A stretch of DNA of 11,236 nucleotides from Ginkgo biloba (taxonomy: Eukaryota > Streptophyta > Ginkgoopsida > Ginkgoales > Ginkgoaceae), in assembly GCA_024626585.1 (NCBI GenBank), contig JANKJI010000012.1, positions 91,347,774 through 91,359,009 of the forward strand, written 5' to 3'. A program made the translations under genes and the position numbers. The notes under the pieces are model-generated. The model saw only the letters and a program-made list of their open reading frames with translations, searched no databases and was not told the origin of the DNA. Positions 8,651 through 11,236 of the stretch are shown piece after piece (the stretch's first letter is position 1; the number at the start of each line of letters is the position of its first letter).

Positions 8651-9436
8651 ATTAAAGATTCATGGGCAACTATGGCCTATAGGCAACTTGTTTTGGAACT
8701 TGGTTCGACTCTACAAGGTTGGATGACCTTAACTGGAGATTGTTTTGAATTTGAAAGACTTAAAAAAATTGAAGAAAATATTTCAAATCATTTGATAACC
8801 TCAGTAGGCTGCTAAAACCTCTATACCATTACAGAATAGAGGGAGAAGATTGTATATGGCTGTGAGTGTATTTGGAAGACCGTACGACTTGGGTGACTTA
8901 TTGGAAGACCACTAGGTCATAGAAGAAGCTTCTTGAAACTGGAAAAAGTATACAAAAATTGAATGAATTGATTAAAAGGATAAATGAGAAAAAAAAAAAT
9001 TATTGGAGAGAAAATCGGCCACACTGCATCATCGTGCAAGCCATGAGAAATTTTTGAATTTTTTTTTTTTAAGTTTATGTGAAATTTAATTAGATTAGAT
9101 AAAATTTGGAGTCCACCCTTAGCCTGAATTGCTTATACTATGGTCACATGGATAAAAATAACATGATCGGTAGCTTTATTTAATGTGCCAAAAATATATT
9201 TTTAAAGAATTTTTTAAAAAAGGGTACTTATCGACACTAGTTTAGTAATACTTTTCACATTCGAAGTTAGAATTTAGAACTATGAGTTGTGTTAGAATCT
9301 AAATTTAGAAATATTTGGAATCGATATATCTAAGGATATATTTGGATATTATTTGAATAAAATTTTAATCATTGAAGTCAATTGAAGGGGTTAAAAAAGA
9401 AAAATAAAGTTAATTTTTTAGAAGTAAGTTATCAAA
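8651..9436 (+). other. Untranslated leader of the copia-type element
   Basis: This stretch of 786 bases between PBS and the Gag start codon has no protein-like reading. An open frame crossing the LTR end and PBS (8600-8815) is fortuitous. Features seen are a direct repeat TTGGAAGACC at 8872-8881 and 8901-8910, a pair of words resembling pol III A and B boxes at 8673-8683 and 8702-8712, and T- and A-runs at 8990-9000 and 9060-9071. In the family such leaders hold packaging and translation signals; none can be assigned here. Confidence 0.6.
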
Positions 9437-10173
9437 ATGGACATAGAAATAGAAGAAATATTTGAATTTACCAATGAAATATAAACTTATTTGAATAAAG
9501 TGATAAATTAAATGGAGAAAAATATTTGGAATGGAAATCAATGCTAAAAGACATCCTAGTGCATTTTTATTTCTGGGATATTATAAATGGGAAATAATGT
9601 CGGCTTGTTGATGAACATAAATAGAAAGAATATGATCATAGAGAAAATATGGCACACTCAAATATTCTTATGAGTGTCACATATAATATAATTTCTCTAA
9701 GAAAAAGAAAATCAAAGGAAGTATGGTATTTCTTGAAGATTTTATTTTATAAAGGAAAAATTATGATGACTAATGATGAGATTGGGGAACTGTAAGAACA
9801 ACTTAAAGATTTGAAAGAACAAATTGAAACTAAAGATGGGATAGTAAGAAAATTAAAGAATTTAAATCATATTATAATTAATAAAGTGAGTGATTTGAGG
9901 AAAGAAAAAAATTCTTTGAAAGAAAAATTTAAATAGATGGAAGCTAAGTTTAAGAAGGAACAAACAGAAAGAGATAATGAGATAAACTTGTTAAGAATTA
10001 TTATTAAGAAATAAAAGAATGTTATTGAGAAAAATAAATAAGAAATGATTAAGAAGAATAATGAAATTTCATAATTAATATATCACAATCAATATCTTAA
10101 GACGAAGATAGAAAATCTAGAGTATGAAGGGAACAATTAGGAAAATATAACTAATGTAAAAAAAATAACATGA
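9437..10173 (+). pseudogene. Copia-type Gag (DUF4219/UBN2-like) with long coiled coil, decayed
   Basis: The ATG at 9437 has a favourable context (A at -3, G at +4). After about 20 codons a frameshift near 9500 leads into one frame that holds from 9502 to 10173. It opens with LNGEKYLEWKSMLKDIL, closely matching the L-x-G-x-N-Y-x-x-W-x-x-x-M/L start of copia-type Gag, then FWDIINGK at about 9571-9594, and KEVWYFLKILFYKGK near 9715-9760, matching the A-K-E-x-W-x-x-L-x-x-x-Y-E region of UBN2. From about 9781 to 10150 it is a Lys/Glu/Leu/Ile heptad-like coiled coil (EQLKDLKEQIETKDG and onward). All eight internal stops in the 9502 frame are TAA or TAG and mostly fall where Gln fits. Family role: capsid formation and RNA packaging. 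No CX2CX4HX4C zinc knuckle follows. Confidence 0.8.
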
Positions 10174-10814
10174 TTAATGATGAAAATAAACATAATGATG
10201 TGAATTTGAGTGATATTGAAAATGATATTATTGACATTAATGATGAACAAAATGATAGTAGTAATAAGGATGAAATGAGTGACACTTGTGAGAATCAAAT
10301 TAGAAGCATTGGAATGAGAATGCTAGAGAAAATAGGTTACAAAGGTGGAGGATTAGGAAAGAATGAACAAGGAATTACAATTCAAATTGAAGTATAAATG
10401 AGGCCAAATAATATGGGTATTGGATATAGTGAATTCAATTAAATAGTTCAAAATAAAGAACAAGATAACTTGCAAGAAGGAACATCTTAAAGGATGGGAT
10501 CATTTAAGAATTTTTAGAAAAATAAACAATCAAAACAACAGAAAAAAAATCAAAGGAAAGAGTACAAATGGAAAATTAATACAAGTGCATGGAACCAAAG
10601 AACGAGTTATGAGACAAGGTCTTATAAAAATCATAGATATGAAAACAAATAGAATCAAAGAAGAAGCTTGTATGAATCAACACCAATAAAGATCATGTAG
10701 GGATGGATAGATGATCAAACATGGATGAAGTTCAATAAAACATTGAGTACTTCATATGTTTCGTATCTTCAAAATTTAATATTATCAATTGATGCACACA
10801 ATAAAAATAGATGA
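10170..10814 (+). pseudogene. G-patch domain segment fused behind copia-type Gag, with basic tail
   Basis: The frame changes by one base at 10170. The first 43 residues are acidic (Asp/Asn/Glu-rich). Residues 46-75 (10305-10394) form a G-patch: [23 protein letters not shown], with the conserved hydrophobic, G-Y, G-x-G-L-G and Q-G-I positions all present, then IEV, a TAA, and MRPNNMGIGY. From memory of the family, this downstream R-P-x-N-M-G-x-G-Y block is typical of plant TFIP11/NTR1 (STIPL) spliceosome-disassembly factors, where G-patches bind and stimulate DEAH helicases. A Gln/Lys/Arg-rich tail follows to about 10680, then IDDQTWMKFNKTLS and on to a TGA at 10812. Six internal stops, all TAA/TAG, make it a relic. 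The overlap with the Gag frame and shared decay pattern suggest it was one protein with Gag. Confidence 0.75.
10305..10430 (+). other. G-patch domain with TFIP11-like downstream block
   Basis: Core [14 protein letters not shown] at about 10335-10376 plus RPNNMGIGY at about 10401-10427, separated by a single in-frame TAA at 10395. The glycine pattern is diagnostic for G-patch; the second block narrows the likely source to the TFIP11/NTR1 branch. Confidence 0.85.
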
Positions 10815-11236
10815 GTATGAGAAAATTTTCATCCTTACAACTCCTCAAGAAAGGAGAAAATTTTATTATTTGTGATGCAGGTCGACTACAAGATGATAAC
10901 CACTAGAGAAAGTGGTGGATTAATCATGAATGTTTGAGAAGACTAAATGTTAATATAGAACCATGTATATTAAATGAGTTTTATTCATGAAGGACAAAAT
11001 AAAGTATTATTCTCAAATAATTTGAGATGGTGCATGGATACATTGGTATGATGGTGCATTAGTGTCTTGGAGAGTAGCCATATATTGAAGATGACATACG
11101 GAACAAGGGACAAGGATGGAGAAAACGATGAAAGTGAAGACCAAATTTGTCACAATGTGTAGATGAATACCCACATGATTAAACAAGTTCGACATGGTAA
11201 TCTTAAGGAAATACCATGTGAGGCACCAACAAAAGT
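10811..11236 (+). pseudogene. Unrecognised coding relic continuing to the window edge
   Basis: I do not recognise this protein. One frame from 10811 to 10990 contains ENFIICDAGRLQDDNH, one TAG, then RKWWINHECLRRLNVNIE and a TGA. A neighbouring frame, the same as the G-patch frame, carries on from about 10983 to the edge (GQNKVLFSNNLRWCMDTLV, TGA, then an Asp/Glu-rich stretch ending in HGNLKEIPCEAPTK) with one further TAG. Low stop density, Trp and Cys content and compensating frameshifts suggest former coding sequence downstream of the G-patch part. It does not look like a copia protease (no D-S-G-A), integrase or RT. It may be more captured host sequence, a Gag C-terminus, or an unknown domain. 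Confidence 0.5.

Larger units (their letters stand above)
8433..11236 (+). mobile_element. Ty1/copia-type element, 5' part, inserted into the Ty3-type element
   Basis: Evidence is the ordered set LTR end (CA at 8638), PBS for initiator tRNA-Met (8639-8650), leader, and a copia-type Gag beginning at 9437. The insertion interrupts the older element near the RT to RNase H boundary. The element runs off the right edge; no protease, integrase or RT of copia type is seen within 2.6 kb of the LTR. It may be a non-autonomous derivative, or its pol may lie beyond the window. The 5' boundary is set where the Ty3 similarity ends; a TG at 8433 is the first candidate. Confidence 0.75.

Noticed and set aside
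8600-8815. + strand open frame of 71 codons
   Set aside because: It spans the LTR end and the primer-binding site, with no protein-family similarity; a coding gene there is not expected.
9437-10811. A genetic code in which TAA and TAG mean Gln, as in some ciliates
   Set aside because: The pattern of TAA/TAG at Gln-like positions invites this. But in the RT, aligned Trp, Gly and Cys positions are also stops (SIE then TAG TGA, and KC then TAA, M, TGA), frames shift repeatedly, the zinc knuckle and protease residues are lost, and the LTR and PBS are of plant copia type. Decay by C-to-T change explains the data better.
11013-11195. Minus-strand open frame of 60 codons
   Set aside because: It is antisense to a more convincing + strand reading and resembles no family.
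1-11236. CRISPR array, bacterial operon or rRNA/tRNA gene
   Set aside because: No regularly spaced identical repeats, no ribosome-binding-site-led gene series, and no cloverleaf or rRNA core sequence was seen; the content is eukaryotic retrotransposon debris.

Overview
The window reads as intergenic DNA of a large, AT-rich plant nuclear genome. A gymnosperm such as a conifer is my best guess, but this is an inference from style and not proven. No intact cellular gene is visible. What can be recognised is decayed LTR-retrotransposon DNA, all on the + strand, with reading frames broken by stops and small indels.

Bases 1 to about 3300 hold no recognisable gene. They contain diverged repeats. 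One block of about 165 bp near 1326 recurs in degraded form near 2731, each copy has a TATA-rich stretch, and the first copy holds a perfect 9-bp stem. From about 3360 to 4515 lies what is probably the 5' end and leader of a Ty3/gypsy-type element; its LTR edges and primer-binding site could not be resolved.

From 4516 to 8432 the Ty3-type element can be followed in the expected order: gag, a zinc knuckle that has lost its cysteines, aspartic protease, a spacer, then reverse transcriptase with a recognisable YLDD box and the start of the connection to RNase H. The similarity stops abruptly near 8432.

From about 8433 to the window end a second element begins: a short copia-type LTR ending in CA at 8638, a near-perfect initiator-tRNA-Met primer-binding site at 8639-8650, a leader of about 0.8 kb, and a copia-type Gag (DUF4219/UBN2-like) starting at 9437. 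This Gag-like frame runs into a long coiled coil, an acidic Asp/Asn-rich stretch and then a clear G-patch domain, whose flanking residues resemble the plant TFIP11/NTR1 (STIPL) splicing factors. A basic Gln/Lys/Arg-rich tail and an unrecognised coherent reading follow to the edge. The most interesting observation is this Gag plus coiled coil plus G-patch architecture, which looks like capture of a host splicing-factor domain by a copia element.

Most in-frame stops are TAA or TAG at positions where Gln is plausible. This fits C-to-T decay of methylated DNA. The aligned RT positions that became stops from Trp, Gly or Cys, and the several frameshifts, argue against a reassigned genetic code. The copia element appears to have inserted into the Ty3 element, so the Ty3 insertion is the older of the two.
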